A stretch of 64,000 bases of DNA from Linderina pennispora (Eukaryota > Kickxellomycota > Kickxellomycetes > Kickxellales > Kickxellaceae): contig NW_024468263.1 of NCBI RefSeq assembly GCF_002104995.1, positions 433,763-497,762 on the forward strand, written 5' to 3'. Made by a program: the position numbers and the translations under genes. Under the pieces are notes generated by a model. That model made no database searches, was not told where the DNA came from, and saw nothing but the letters and a program-made list of their open reading frames with translations. Below, piece by piece: positions 10,896 through 21,063 of this stretch (the stretch's first letter is position 1; each line of letters opens with the position of its first letter).

Positions 10896-11503
10896 GTTTC
10901 TGTGGCCAAAATCCTGCTAAAATAATCAGCTCGATATCGCTGAGCAGATTTTGCGATCGTAATCATGTGCTCGCTTAGACTGCGCCTGTTCTTGGCACCA
11001 GGGAAAAATAGTTAATGCTGGTGGCAATGCCGGCTTTTGGACGGCCTCGAGTACGGCACTAAGTAGATCTCGAATGGCCATGTTTCCCGCCATGTGAGAA
11101 GCCGCACCTGGCCCCGCTTTTCTAGAAAAACGAAATCCGGACCGCTGTATGGACCGATAGCGGTCTGCGCGCTAAGCTTGTTGCTACACGCAGCTTGGTC
11201 AATCCTGCAGCATGACCTGGTATTCTCCGGCATACTTTGAGAATAAAAAAGAAAGCACCGCAGGAAAATGTCATGTGTTGATCCAAGAACGCTCCGGGAT
11301 GTCTGTGACCGGGTATGAGCAGGTAATTTGTATTGCTGGAGCAAAACATGCTCAGACCGAAGAGTGAAATAAGGAAAATGCGGTTAGAAATCAGTCATGC
11401 ACATCCGGTACCTTTCAAGGAAGAACACCGCATGGAATGCATTCCCGCTGCTGGTAAAGGTGCGGACCTGGACCCGCGGTAGTAGATGTGCCTATAAGAT
11501 TGG

Positions 11504-11511
11504 TATAAATA
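11504..11511 (+). promoter_or_regulatory. TATA box of oxygenase gene A
   Basis: TATAAATA within GGTATAAATACC, about 150 bp upstream of the ATG at 11659. Every gene in this cluster has a comparable element. Confidence 0.75.
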
Positions 11512-11658
11512 CCGGTATCGGCTCCACACCCTGCCATGCACACAGCAAACATTTACACGACAGCCTCCTTTCTCCCTTCCTTGCTACTCGTTACACATAC
11601 GCTGGTCCGTATATCTCCTGCTCTTACCATCTCTCAGTCCGCCGATCTATAATCAATA

Positions 11659-12708
11659 ATGCTTCTCAAGACCGCCGCCTCTCTCCTCACCCTCGCCAGT
11701 GCTGCGCTTGCGCATATGGAAATCATCAACCCATGCCCCCGCTACTCGCCTCACTGCGCAACCACGCCCACCCTGCCGCCTGGCGAATCTATTGACTACA
11801 ACATGAACACACCGATCGGTTCCAACGGCAGCATTCTGGCGCCCTTCTGCCGCCGCACGACCCCGTGGCCCAAGGTCACCGATACCTGGACTGCTGGCCA
11901 GGCAGTCACTGTCCAGTTCTACCCTGGCGGTGCCACGCACTCGGGTGGCCACTGCGAGTTCTCCATCTCATATGATGGCGGCAATACCTTTGTAGTGGTA
12001 CATCAGGAGCTCAAGTACTGCTTCTTCACGGGTGCACCGTCCGCAGGTGGTGTTGACACTGTCAGAAGCTACACCATCAACCTCCCGGCGAATCTGCCTG
12101 GCACTGACCGTGCTGTATTTGCATGGACCTGGGTCAACGCTGCGGGTAACCGCGAGTTCTACAACGGATGTGGCGATATCGCTATCAAGGGCTCAGCTGG
12201 ATCATATACTGGCAAGAAGGTTACCATCGCCAACTACGGCCCTGGCTATCCTGTCATCCCTGAATTCCTTGGCAACTACAACACCGGCCTCGAATACTAC
12301 ACGAGCAACACCACCGCAGTCACTGTCACTGGCCCTGGTTATAATGGCGGCTCTGGCACCACTACCTCGTCTGCTGCCACTACTACTACCTCAGCTGCAC
12401 CGACTTCGTCTGCTCCCCCTGTCACCAGCACTACCAAGGTAGTGACGACTACTGCTCCGTCGACCAGTGCTGTCCCGACCACATCGGCTGCTCCAGGATC
12501 GTGCACAAACTATACCTACCAGTGCACATCTGACAAGACAGGTTATCAAGGTGTGCCTCGGTGGAGCCTGGAGCTCCACCCTGGCCTGTGCTTCGGGCAC
12601 TACGTGCGTCCAGAACGGCAGCAGCGTGTACTGCGGCTGGGCCTAAACTACACCGTATACAAAAACCACCCAACTTTACGAATAGAATTAATGATACTAC
12701 TCTTTTAG
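11659..12708 (+). CDS. AA11-like lytic polysaccharide monooxygenase A with frameshifted CBM19-like tail
   Basis: 349 aa as read. The 18-residue signal peptide ends before His19, so the mature protein starts with the copper-binding histidine of an LPMO (HMEIINPCPR). The second brace His is in GGATHSGGHCEF and the axial Tyr in GNREFYNGC. A Thr/Ser/Ala/Pro-rich linker follows. The CBM19-like module begins (CTNYTYQCTSDK) but the frame slips at about 12550. One extra G relative to the paralogues turns the rest into unrelated residues, while the shifted frame still encodes a module-like C-terminus ending VYCGWA with a stop at 12644-12646. This is either a recent 1-bp insertion or a sequence error. 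Expected role: oxidative cleavage of chitin or a similar crystalline polymer outside the cell. Lone plus-strand member; convergent with gene B. Confidence 0.88.
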   Translation: MLLKTAASLLTLASAALAHMEIINPCPRYSPHCATTPTLPPGESIDYNMNTPIGSNGSILAPFCRRTTPWPKVTDTWTAGQAVTVQFYPGGATHSGGHCEFSISYDGGNTFVVVHQELKYCFFTGAPSAGGVDTVRSYTINLPANLPGTDRAVFAWTWVNAAGNREFYNGCGDIAIKGSAGSYTGKKVTIANYGPGYPVIPEFLGNYNTGLEYYTSNTTAVTVTGPGYNGGSGTTTSSAATTTTSAAPTSSAPPVTSTTKVVTTTAPSTSAVPTTSAAPGSCTNYTYQCTSDKTGYQGVPRWSLELHPGLCFGHYVRPERQQRVLRLGLNYTVYKNHPTLRIELMILLF

Positions 12709-12984
12709 AGCCGCTGGCTTGCGTCCGCATATCAATGCTACCATTTATCTCACCTTGCCTGTGCCTCGGCTTCCATCAATGGGCCATCCCCTATAGCCTC
12801 TGTATGTGTGTCAGGCTCGATTATATCTTGGATCTGGGGACTGATATGAGTGCATATGCTACTTAAGGTTCAACCTTTATTATACTCTCAGCGTGTGCAC
12901 TCGGGTGGTAGATGCACTGTCGAAGGAAAGGAAAATCGTGAGGGATAGATCGTAAACACTAGGCCGCATGATGCTTGCGTATAG

Positions 12985-13992
12985 TTAGCTGCAGTAGATG
13001 GAAGCTCCGGACTGCACACAGCTGAGTCCGCTTCCACACGAGATAGGCACTGTCCACACGCCGTTGTCACAGATCTGGAAGCTAGACTTATCCGACGTGC
13101 ATTGGTAGTTGCCCGAAGTGCACGAGCCTGAACCGGAAGTCGTGGTCGGGGCTGCGCTTGTGGTGGTCGTGGTCGGGGGTGCACTTGTGGCAGTTGTAGT
13201 CTTCGGAGCTGACGACGTAGGAGCAATGGTAGTGGTGGTTGATGGCGCAGCAGATGTGGTAGTGGTGGCAACAGCCGAAGTGGTGGTCGTGCCAGAGCCG
13301 CCGCCGGTAGAGCCCGGGCCAGTGACGGTGACCGAAGTAGTGTTGCTCGTGTAGTATTCGAGACCAGTATTATAGTTGCCAAGGAACTCGGGAATAGCAG
13401 GATAGCCAGGGCCGTAGTTGGCAATAGTCATCTGCTTGCCAGTGTATGAGCCAGCAGCGCCAACAATTGTAATGTCAGCACAATCGTTGTAGAACTCACG
13501 GTTACCGGAGGCGTTGACCCATGACCACGCAAACAGTGCGTGGTCAGAACCTGGCAGATTGGAGGGAAGTGTGAAGGTGTAGCTTCGGACAGTGTTAACA
13601 CCGCCTGCTGAAGGTGGTGCTGTGTAGAAGCAGTACTGAAGTTCCTGGTGAAGAACAACAAATGTCTTTCCACCGTCGTAGGAGATAGAGAACTCGCAGT
13701 GACCACCAGTGTGAGTGGCACCGGATGGATAGAACTGCACGGTCACCGTCTGGCCGGCAGTCCAGGTGGCAACATTTGTCGGCCATGGAGTCGTGTAGTG
13801 GCATAATGGTGCCAGGACGGTGCCATTAGAGCCGATCGGGTTAGCGAGGTTGTAGTCGACGCTTTCTCCAGCCGGGAGAGCAGGGGTTGTGGCACAGTGA
13901 GGCGAGTAGCGAGGACACGGGTAGTTGATTTGCATATGACCGAGAGCAGCAACGGTCAGAGCAAGGAAGGCAGCGGTGGTCTTGAAAAGCAT
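12985..13992 (-). CDS. AA11-like LPMO B with C-terminal CBM19-like module
   Basis: 335 aa, the intact model for the family. Signal peptide 1-18; mature N-terminus HMQINYPCPRYSP with His19 as the first copper ligand. Second ligand His in GATHTGGHCEF. Core motifs SISYDGGKTFVV, FAWSWVNASGNREFYNDC. A long Thr/Ser/Pro linker (about residues 232-290) leads to a Cys-rich module with the spacing C-x5-C-x6-F-x2-C-x4-W-x4-C-x4-L-x-C, ending ASIYCS, typical of CBM19 chitin-binding modules as in yeast chitinase Cts1. The linker is likely O-mannosylated. Secreted. Confidence 0.93.
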   Translation of the reverse strand: MLFKTTAAFLALTVAALGHMQINYPCPRYSPHCATTPALPAGESVDYNLANPIGSNGTVLAPLCHYTTPWPTNVATWTAGQTVTVQFYPSGATHTGGHCEFSISYDGGKTFVVLHQELQYCFYTAPPSAGGVNTVRSYTFTLPSNLPGSDHALFAWSWVNASGNREFYNDCADITIVGAAGSYTGKQMTIANYGPGYPAIPEFLGNYNTGLEYYTSNTTSVTVTGPGSTGGGSGTTTTSAVATTTTSAAPSTTTTIAPTSSAPKTTTATSAPPTTTTTSAAPTTTSGSGSCTSGNYQCTSDKSSFQICDNGVWTVPISCGSGLSCVQSGASIYCS

Positions 13993-14123
13993 GACGTGAT
14001 TAAGAGGTATACGGCCAGCGTAAGTAGGAATAAGCGGATGGCTGAAGGCTTTAGGGGGAAGGAAGGAAGAGATTGTCTGTTAGCAGTGAGGAATTTAACC
14101 AAAGCCATCGATACTCGGCGCTG

Positions 14124-14133
14124 TTTATATACC
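14124..14133 (-). promoter_or_regulatory. TATA box of oxygenase gene B
   Basis: GGTATATAAA on the minus strand, about 135 bp upstream of the ATG at 13992. Confidence 0.75.
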
Positions 14134-14970
14134 TTTGCGGGTATAAAGCGGAAGATTTGTCCGTGGGTAGAGCCCATTTGCCGTACCCATCCGGTATTTG
14201 TTGGTCTTTGGTTCTTTATGTTTACCCTGTGCTTATGCGCAATGATTCTTTTTGCTGTGCTTGCTAGCGAAAGTGCAGGCACAACAGATATGTGCCGTAA
14301 AGATAGAAAAGATTAGTTAGCTGGTAAGTGTGCACATTGAAAACTACAACGAGCAAGGAATTTTCCGTGCATGCCATGGCTCTTCTAGTTGGATTCGGGT
14401 ATTGCAAGACCGAAATGGAGAAAAATACGGTTTGGTCCGGTTGATTGCCATGGAATCAAATGCAAGCTTGTCCGCAAAAAACGCATCCATCGGCAAGCTC
14501 GAAGGTTGGACTTGCACTTGGCGCTAGCCAGAACCCATTCTTGCTTGGTTTCGCATGCAACGAAGCAGCAAGCAGAGATTGCCTTCACTAGCACATATTT
14601 TTCCACGGAAGGAATTAAATAAAGCGAAACGAGCAATAATTGCCACACCTTTGCATGTGAATCTTTGCACATGGTATCTACCAGTTGAAGCAGTGATCAG
14701 GTTAGGATGCAGGATTCAATCGGGCTCGTGGTCCGCAATAGACCGAAAAGCTAATCAATAGGTGAAAGCAAATCAATGCAAAGTGAACCGTAAAGAATTA
14801 GCGGCCTATTCATATCAATACCATAGCGCAGCCGGTGGTTGACGTGAATGCAGCATATATATTCCGCAAAGATATTCATCAAAGTTAGTTTAACATTGTG
14901 TCATGTCTGTCGCACCGAAGTCCGTGTCGGAAAGAAAAGGGGTAGGTGAATGATCGCACAGTACCAGATA
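14134..14970. other. Intergenic region, genes B to C
   Basis: No supportable gene. Holds the upstream promoter of B and the 3' flank of C. Confidence 0.5.
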
Positions 14971-15945
14971 TTAGGCCTGGCGGCAACGTCCGATAGGGGT
15001 GGTAGCAGCAGCCGAGGTGACTGCAGCATCCGAGGTAGGAGTCGAAGGAGTATCCGAAGTAGGGGCAGGAGCAGCAACCGAGGTGACAGCATTAGTGGTG
15101 GGATAAACAATAGCTGATGTAGCAGGAGCAGACGAGGTAGGGACAACAGAGACACCTGATGTGGTCCCATACGATGTCGCAGCATGGGCAACAGGAGCAG
15201 CTGACGTAGAAGCAGTCGAAGCAGTATACGACGCTGACGAGCTCGAAGCACCAGACGAGCCTGACGACGAGCCATTCCCAGTGACAGTGATCTGCTTAGC
15301 CTTGCTGTAGACATCGAGGCCAGTGTCGTAGTTGCCATTGAACTCGCCAATGGTAGGGTAGTTGGAACCATAGTTGGCAATCGTCATCTCCTTGCCTGTG
15401 AACGACTTTGAGGATCCTGAGATTGAGACATCGGCGCAATCCATGTAGAACTCGCGATTGCCAACAGCATTAACCCACGACCAGGCAAACACAGCGTGAT
15501 CGGTGCCAGGCAGATCCGAAGGCAGGTTGAATGTGTAGCTAAGAGTGTTTGCGGTGTTGCTGGATGAAGCACTGCCGACGAAGCAGTACTTCAGCTCCTG
15601 GTGGATGACAACAAAGGTCTTGCCGCCATCATACGACAGCGAGAACTCGCAGTGGCCACCGCCGTGAGCAGCGCCTCCTTGAGCGAACTTGACAGTGATG
15701 GATTGACCGGCAGTCCACTTCTCGTTGACCTGGGGCCAGGCGGTCTGCGAGTGGCACAGAGGAGCGAGAATATCACCGCCAGAGCCGATTGGGCTGGCCA
15801 GATTGTAGTTGAGAGACTCGCCAGGAGGGAGGACCGGAGTGGTTGCGCAGTGAGGCGAGAAACGGGGGCAAGGGTAGTTGATTTGCATGTGCGCCGAGGC
15901 AGCAGCAGCAAGAATCATAAACGATGCGACAGTCTTTGCGAGCAT
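14971..15945 (-). CDS. AA11-like LPMO C, linker but no CBM
   Basis: 324 aa. Signal peptide 1-18, mature N-terminal His19 (HMQINYPCPRFSP), second ligand His94 in GGAAHGGGHCEF, axial Tyr168 in GNREFYMDC. The catalytic domain (residues 1 to about 229) is identical at the protein level to D and E. The tail is a Ser/Ala/Thr/Pro linker ending IGRCRQA. No CBM19-like Cys pattern is seen in any frame just downstream, so the binding module was lost or never gained. Secreted; probably soluble-substrate or weakly anchored form. Confidence 0.92.
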   Translation of the reverse strand: MLAKTVASFMILAAAASAHMQINYPCPRFSPHCATTPVLPPGESLNYNLASPIGSGGDILAPLCHSQTAWPQVNEKWTAGQSITVKFAQGGAAHGGGHCEFSLSYDGGKTFVVIHQELKYCFVGSASSSNTANTLSYTFNLPSDLPGTDHAVFAWSWVNAVGNREFYMDCADVSISGSSKSFTGKEMTIANYGSNYPTIGEFNGNYDTGLDVYSKAKQITVTGNGSSSGSSGASSSSASYTASTASTSAAPVAHAATSYGTTSGVSVVPTSSAPATSAIVYPTTNAVTSVAAPAPTSDTPSTPTSDAAVTSAAATTPIGRCRQA

Positions 15946-16025
15946 TGTGGTATTTCGTGTGTATGCCGAGACGTGAAAAAGGAGGATGGAAGAGGGGCGA
16001 TGAGAGGATGGAAAAGACGGTAATA

Positions 16026-16040
16026 GAAGAAGCCAGCTTC
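16026..16040 (-). promoter_or_regulatory. 15-nt leader element of gene C
   Basis: GAAGCTGGCTTCTTC on the minus strand, an imperfect palindrome about 40 nt downstream of the TATA box. Matches those of D and E with one difference. Confidence 0.5.
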
Positions 16041-16077
16041 AATAGGGATTCTGCATTCCCAGATGGCAAGCGCCTGG

Positions 16078-16087
16078 TTTAAATACC
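16078..16087 (-). promoter_or_regulatory. TATA box of oxygenase gene C
   Basis: GGTATTTAAA on the minus strand, about 135 bp upstream of the ATG at 15945. Confidence 0.7.
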
Positions 16088-17259
16088 TGCTCTGACGGTC
16101 TTGCTAGCATCAATAGACTAGCTGGACAATTCTCTCACTCGCGCATCCCGGTTCACACTCGTCCACAATAAAGACAATACGTGATCTCCCGCGCCAACCT
16201 TGGGCACTTGCCAATAATTGGAGCTCGCTGTCGATCTGACATCCAATTTTAGAAAGACTGTGGGCCAAAGCATAGTGTGAATGCGAACCAGATGCATCCC
16301 CATTGTTCCATCTATGTATCCCAGACCCAAAGCAGAAAACGGGGTTGTGGTGGGGCAAAAAATTAGCGGATGCTCAACTTTATGTTTGGAGGAATAGCTC
16401 GACCATCGACCGCTTATCCACACTCAGGCTCCAAGCAATGGAAGAGCCGACAACGATTCACAAAACTGGTTACTGATGCGCTAGCCCCAGCATAAAAACA
16501 TCCAATTTAAAGAGACGGTGCTTTGCAGATCAACTAGTGTGCAAGTTCTCAAAGGGTTTCGCACATCAACGGCTGCGAAGCAAGCGAAGCTAGGTGGGTT
16601 TTGTTATCATGGCTATTAGTGAGGAGCAGGATGCCAAACATGAGCTGTGCATCACAATGAATCATGTATGGCAACTAAAAATCAAGGTGCAGCTTTCCCA
16701 TCCACAGTGGTTGTGGTTGCAGGTTCATGATTTCTAGTAACAGTGATTCGGTATTCACCATGGAAATCTGCAGAGATGACGGCACAATCCACAACGCCAT
16801 ATGTATCCTTGTCAATCTCTGCTTGCAATTGACTGTCCACACTAGATCCAATAACACGAAGGCTGGGAAAACACTCAACAAGTAGAGCTCATAGTCGGAG
16901 AGCAACTTTTTGTTTCAAATAGATGCGATAGGTTGGGGTTAGCTAGTAGGTCCAACTATCTGATGGGTGGTGAGCTATTTGTTATAAGTAATATAACGCG
17001 GAGATATCTATAATGGAGATACCGCGCTTGACGCACCATATATGATTGCTGAACACCACATACATGCCATATCTCTAGAGTACTCTCTCATTTCCAGTTT
17101 TCATTTGGGAGGGGCGTGATAGAATTCGATCAGGCAAATCGACTATTTACTTTATTCATGTCATAAAGTCAATAGTAGAAAAAGGTGCATGAAGAGCATC
17201 ACAACAAGAGATATCAGAGACTTAAAGGTACACCAGATAGCTGAGGTAGCAATGCCACT
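16088..17259. other. Intergenic region, genes C to D
   Basis: No supportable gene in about 1.2 kb; short reading frames lack family features. Confidence 0.5.
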
Positions 17260-18303
17260 CTACTGGGCCCAGCCGCAGTAGATGGAGGTACCGTCCTGGT
17301 TGCAAACAGTGCGCGATGGACAGTAGATGGTACTAGACCAGGCACCATTGACGCATTGCAAGAAACCCTTGCCATCCGAGCTGCACTTGTACTCGTTAGC
17401 ATTGCAGGATCCGCCAGAGGGAGGGGCAGCCGAAGTAGGGGCAGGTACAGCAGGGGTATGGCCGGCACGGATACGAGTACGGCTGTGGATACGAGTCGAT
17501 GTGCTAGTGGGGACAGCCGTGGGGGCAAGGGCAGATGGGGTAGGGACAGGAGCGGCAGTAGTGATTGGTGCAGCAGAGGTAGAAGCTGGAGCAGCAGAGG
17601 ACGACGAACCAGGCGAACCTGACAATGAGCCATTCCCAGTGACAGTGATCTGCTTAGCCTTGCTGTAGACATCGAGGCCAGTGTCGTAGTTGCCATTGAA
17701 CTCACCAATGGTAGGGTAGTTGGAACCATAGTTGGCAATCGTCATCTCCTTGCCTGTGAACGACTTTGAGGATCCTGAGATTGAGACATCGGCGCAATCC
17801 ATGTAGAACTCGCGATTGCCAACAGCATTAACCCACGACCAGGCAAACACAGCGTGATCGGTGCCAGGCAGATCCGAAGGCAGGTTGAATGTGTAGCTAA
17901 GAGTGTTTGCGGTGTTGCTAGACGAAGCACTGCCGACGAAGCAGTACTTCAGCTCCTGGTGGATGACGACAAAGGTCTTGCCGCCATCATACGACAGCGA
18001 GAACTCGCAGTGGCCACCGCCGTGAGCAGCGCCTCCTTGAGCGAACTTGACAGTGATGGATTGACCGGCAGTCCACTTCTCGTTGACCTGAGGCCAGGCG
18101 GTCTGCGAGTGGCATAGAGGAGCGAGGATATCACCGCCAGAGCCGATTGGGCTGGCCAGATTGTAGTTGAGAGACTCGCCAGGAGGGAGGACCGGAGTGG
18201 TTGCGCAGTGAGGCGAGAAACGGGGGCAAGGGTAGTTGATTTGCATGTGTGCCGAGGCAGCAGCAGCAAGAATCATAAACGATGCGACAGTCTTTGCGAG
18301 CAT
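17260..18303 (-). CDS. AA11-like LPMO D with CBM19-like module
   Basis: 347 aa from the ATG at 18303, which gives the same 18-residue signal peptide as C and E. An in-frame ATG 60 bp upstream is less likely. Catalytic domain identical to C and E (His19, His94, Tyr168). The linker is distinct, with an Arg/Thr/Ser patch (RIHSRTRIRAGH). The C-terminal module has the pattern CNANEYKC, FLQCVNGAW, YCPSRTVC and ends SIYCGWAQ, an intact CBM19-like domain. Secreted chitin-targeted oxygenase by inference. Confidence 0.93.
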   Translation of the reverse strand: MLAKTVASFMILAAAASAHMQINYPCPRFSPHCATTPVLPPGESLNYNLASPIGSGGDILAPLCHSQTAWPQVNEKWTAGQSITVKFAQGGAAHGGGHCEFSLSYDGGKTFVVIHQELKYCFVGSASSSNTANTLSYTFNLPSDLPGTDHAVFAWSWVNAVGNREFYMDCADVSISGSSKSFTGKEMTIANYGSNYPTIGEFNGNYDTGLDVYSKAKQITVTGNGSLSGSPGSSSSAAPASTSAAPITTAAPVPTPSALAPTAVPTSTSTRIHSRTRIRAGHTPAVPAPTSAAPPSGGSCNANEYKCSSDGKGFLQCVNGAWSSTIYCPSRTVCNQDGTSIYCGWAQ

Positions 18304-18425
18304 TGTTGATGGGATATTTGTAGCGGATGTATAGGGGCTACACCGACAAGGTACTAGGTGCAAGGGACAAAGGGTGTTAGGAACTAAGGCGTGAAGATGA
18401 AGATAAACGTGAAGGTTGCGACTTT

Positions 18426-18440
18426 GAAGAAACCAGCTTC
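18426..18440 (-). promoter_or_regulatory. 15-nt leader element of gene D
   Basis: GAAGCTGGTTTCTTC on the minus strand, about 42 nt downstream of the TATA box; identical to that of gene E. Confidence 0.5.
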
Positions 18441-18481
18441 GTTGAGTGAGTACACGATATTCTGTAACGGCAATAGTTAGC

Positions 18482-18491
18482 TTTATATAGG
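18482..18491 (-). promoter_or_regulatory. TATA box of oxygenase gene D
   Basis: CCTATATAAA on the minus strand, about 180 bp upstream of the ATG at 18303. Confidence 0.7.
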
Positions 18492-19837
18492 ACTAACTAT
18501 CAAGTCTTGTAAATGTCTTGCGATGAAGTGGCTGCTTGGAAAGCAGTCGGAATTGACGCATCCATTACAGCGACACCTTTGACTCAACAGCAGTGCAGAT
18601 CACTTTTCATTCGGTCCGGACACAAGCAGAATAAACAATGGCCCATTGCCGTGCATGTAAAAAAACAAACCGCAAGACCAATCGGGCTACTAAAACAAGT
18701 CGTGCAACTTGAGCAAATCCAGTCAAGCTCGTGTGGAAGACAGCCTGACTCAAATGCAGGCCAAAGATCAGTGCTGCAAATCGAGAACTTTTGGCTGCAT
18801 GTCTGCAAATTCCGCGTGGTCCAAGACCACTGGCTAGAGACAATCGGTTCTAGCGTTTGAAAAGAAAAATGCGGAGCCGGCAGCAATCCTGATAGCACAA
18901 ATCCGGCACGGATGCCCCGGCGTTTCCTTCCTTAGCGAGTGCCGCTGCCACCACATGGTTGCATGGCGGGCACTCTTCTGCATGGAATACATCTCAGTCC
19001 AGAAAGACAATGGCTGAAAACAGGCTTAAACCAACAGCCTGCTCTTCTGCGCGGAGATATCAATAACTTTTACGGAACCAAAGAATCACAATATCCGAAT
19101 GCTGATTTGCAACCCAACCTACATGCAAAGCGCGCTCGCTGTTCCTTCTTCCTCACCAAGACTTGGCAGATCTCTTGTGCCCTTTCCATGACACATACTG
19201 AAATTCCCATTTGCCGACCTGCATGCTATCGAAAGGGTGTTAGAATATTAATAGCAATGGCATGCTTGCATTGAGTTTTGGATCAAACTGGTTGAAGCTG
19301 GCTCCAATATCGAGCGCACCGGCAAAGAATCGGCTTTAGTGATTTCAGCAACATTTGACTCAGATTTGCTCTGGTTCTGCCTTGAGTGTCCGATATACAG
19401 CACTAAAAATTGTGATATTTGCATGCAAAAACAAACAAGAATACTTCAATATGGCCATTATTCTTATCAGAGAACAGCGTTGTGGTATATCTTTACACAA
19501 CCAATGACAGTAGGCTGATATTAACCAAGGTTGGCTTAGCGACGATAGCTGAAATTGCGATTATCTGACACGCTTTAACGTGAACTAATTCGTAACTGCA
19601 AACATTCTGATTCTCAAGTCGTTCCTCCAGTTTGCACGTCGTAGCTGCATTGTCTGGTATGATTATAATCAATCCTTACTAGCCTTCCGAATGTATATAT
19701 CTTCGTAACGAAATCAAGAGCAATATGTTTGAAGTGGAATCGTCGATTTTATTGGTATTCTTTACGCCACCTCATATCCAAACCAGTGGACATGTAGGTA
19801 AGATGCATCATAAAAATCCTAAAATCAAACAGTCGCT
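18492..19837. other. Intergenic region, genes D to E
   Basis: About 1.3 kb with no supportable gene or recognised repeat. Confidence 0.5.
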
Positions 19838-20896
19838 TTACTGAGGAAAACCGCAGTAGATCGAGGTACCGTCCTGGAAACAAGTGGTGCTCGAGGGGCA
19901 GTAGATGGTGCTAGACCAGGCACCGTCGATGCACTGCAAGAAGCCCTTGCCATCCGAGCTGCACTTGTACTCGTTACCGCTGCAGGATCCGTCAGAGGGA
20001 GGGGCAGCGGAGGTAGGAGCAGGGGCAGCTGATGTAGAGGCAGGGGCAGCTGAGGTGGCAGGGGCAGATGAAGCTGGGCTAGGGGAAGTAGCCGGGGTGT
20101 GGCCAGCACGAGTCGACAAGCCAGTGGTGGTAGCAGTGGTGGCAGGGGCAGCTGATGTAGAAGCAGTCGAAGCAGTATACGATGCTGACGAGCTCGAAGC
20201 ACCAGGCGAACCTGACGACGAGCCATTCCCAGTGACAGTGATCTGCTTAGCCTTGCTGTAGACATCGAGGCCAGTGTCGTAGTTGCCATTGAACTCGCCA
20301 ATGGTAGGGTAGTTGGAACCATAGTTGGCAATCGTCATCTCCTTGCCTGTGAACGACTTTGAGGATCCTGAGATTGAGACATCGGCGCAATCCATGTAGA
20401 ACTCGCGATTGCCAACAGCATTAACCCACGACCAGGCAAACACAGCGTGATCGGTGCCAGGCAGATCCGAAGGCAGGTTGAATGTGTAGCTAAGAGTGTT
20501 TGCGGTGTTGCTGGATGAAGCACTGCCGACGAAGCAGTACTTCAGCTCCTGGTGGATGACAACAAAGGTCTTGCCGCCATCATACGACAGCGAGAACTCG
20601 CAGTGGCCACCGCCGTGAGCAGCGCCTCCTTGAGCGAACTTGACAGTGATGGACTGACCGGCAGTCCACTTCTCGTTGACCTGGGGCCAGGCGGTCTGCG
20701 AGTGGCATAGAGGAGCGAGGATATCACCGCCAGAGCCGATTGGGCTGGCCAGATTGTAGTTGAGAGACTCGCCAGGAGGGAGGACCGGAGTGGTTGCGCA
20801 GTGAGGCGAGAAACGGGGGCAAGGGTAGTTGATTTGCATGTGCGCCGAGGCAGCAGCAGCAAGAATCATAAACGATGCGACAGTCTTTGCGAGCAT
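19838..20896 (-). CDS. AA11-like LPMO E with CBM19-like module
   Basis: 352 aa. Catalytic domain identical in protein sequence to C and D (signal peptide 1-18, His19, His94, Tyr168), with about 1% synonymous nucleotide differences. The start of the linker (SSSGSPGASSSSASY) is shared with C, after which the linkers diverge. The C-terminal CBM19-like module is intact (CSGNEYKC, FLQCIDGAW, YCPSSTTC, SIYCGFPQ). The gene combines a C-type proximal linker with a D-type binding module, which suggests exchange between neighbours. Confidence 0.93.
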   Translation of the reverse strand: MLAKTVASFMILAAAASAHMQINYPCPRFSPHCATTPVLPPGESLNYNLASPIGSGGDILAPLCHSQTAWPQVNEKWTAGQSITVKFAQGGAAHGGGHCEFSLSYDGGKTFVVIHQELKYCFVGSASSSNTANTLSYTFNLPSDLPGTDHAVFAWSWVNAVGNREFYMDCADVSISGSSKSFTGKEMTIANYGSNYPTIGEFNGNYDTGLDVYSKAKQITVTGNGSSSGSPGASSSSASYTASTASTSAAPATTATTTGLSTRAGHTPATSPSPASSAPATSAAPASTSAAPAPTSAAPPSDGSCSGNEYKCSSDGKGFLQCIDGAWSSTIYCPSSTTCFQDGTSIYCGFPQ

Positions 20897-20998
20897 TTTA
20901 TATCGTAGTGCGAGTGATATTTGACGACGAACAAGTGGGCGTGGGAGGCGGGGTGGATCGTGAGCGAGGCGTGAAGAAAAACGTGTAAAATGCGATTA

Positions 20999-21013
20999 GA
21001 AGAAACCAGCTTC
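20999..21013 (-). promoter_or_regulatory. 15-nt leader element of gene E
   Basis: GAAGCTGGTTTCTTC on the minus strand, about 42 nt downstream of the TATA box. Confidence 0.5.
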
Positions 21014-21054
21014 TGTAGTGAATCTAACAACCCGGATTGCAGCCAGCACCGGGA

Positions 21055-21063
21055 TTTATATAG
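21055..21063 (-). promoter_or_regulatory. TATA box of oxygenase gene E
   Basis: CTATATAAA on the minus strand, about 160 bp upstream of the ATG at 20896. Confidence 0.7.

Larger units (their letters stand above)
10768..11658. other. Intergenic region between p24 gene and oxygenase cluster
   Basis: No supportable gene. Contains the TG-rich microsatellite at about 10835-10895 and the promoter of the first oxygenase gene with its TATA box at 11504-11511. Confidence 0.6.
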
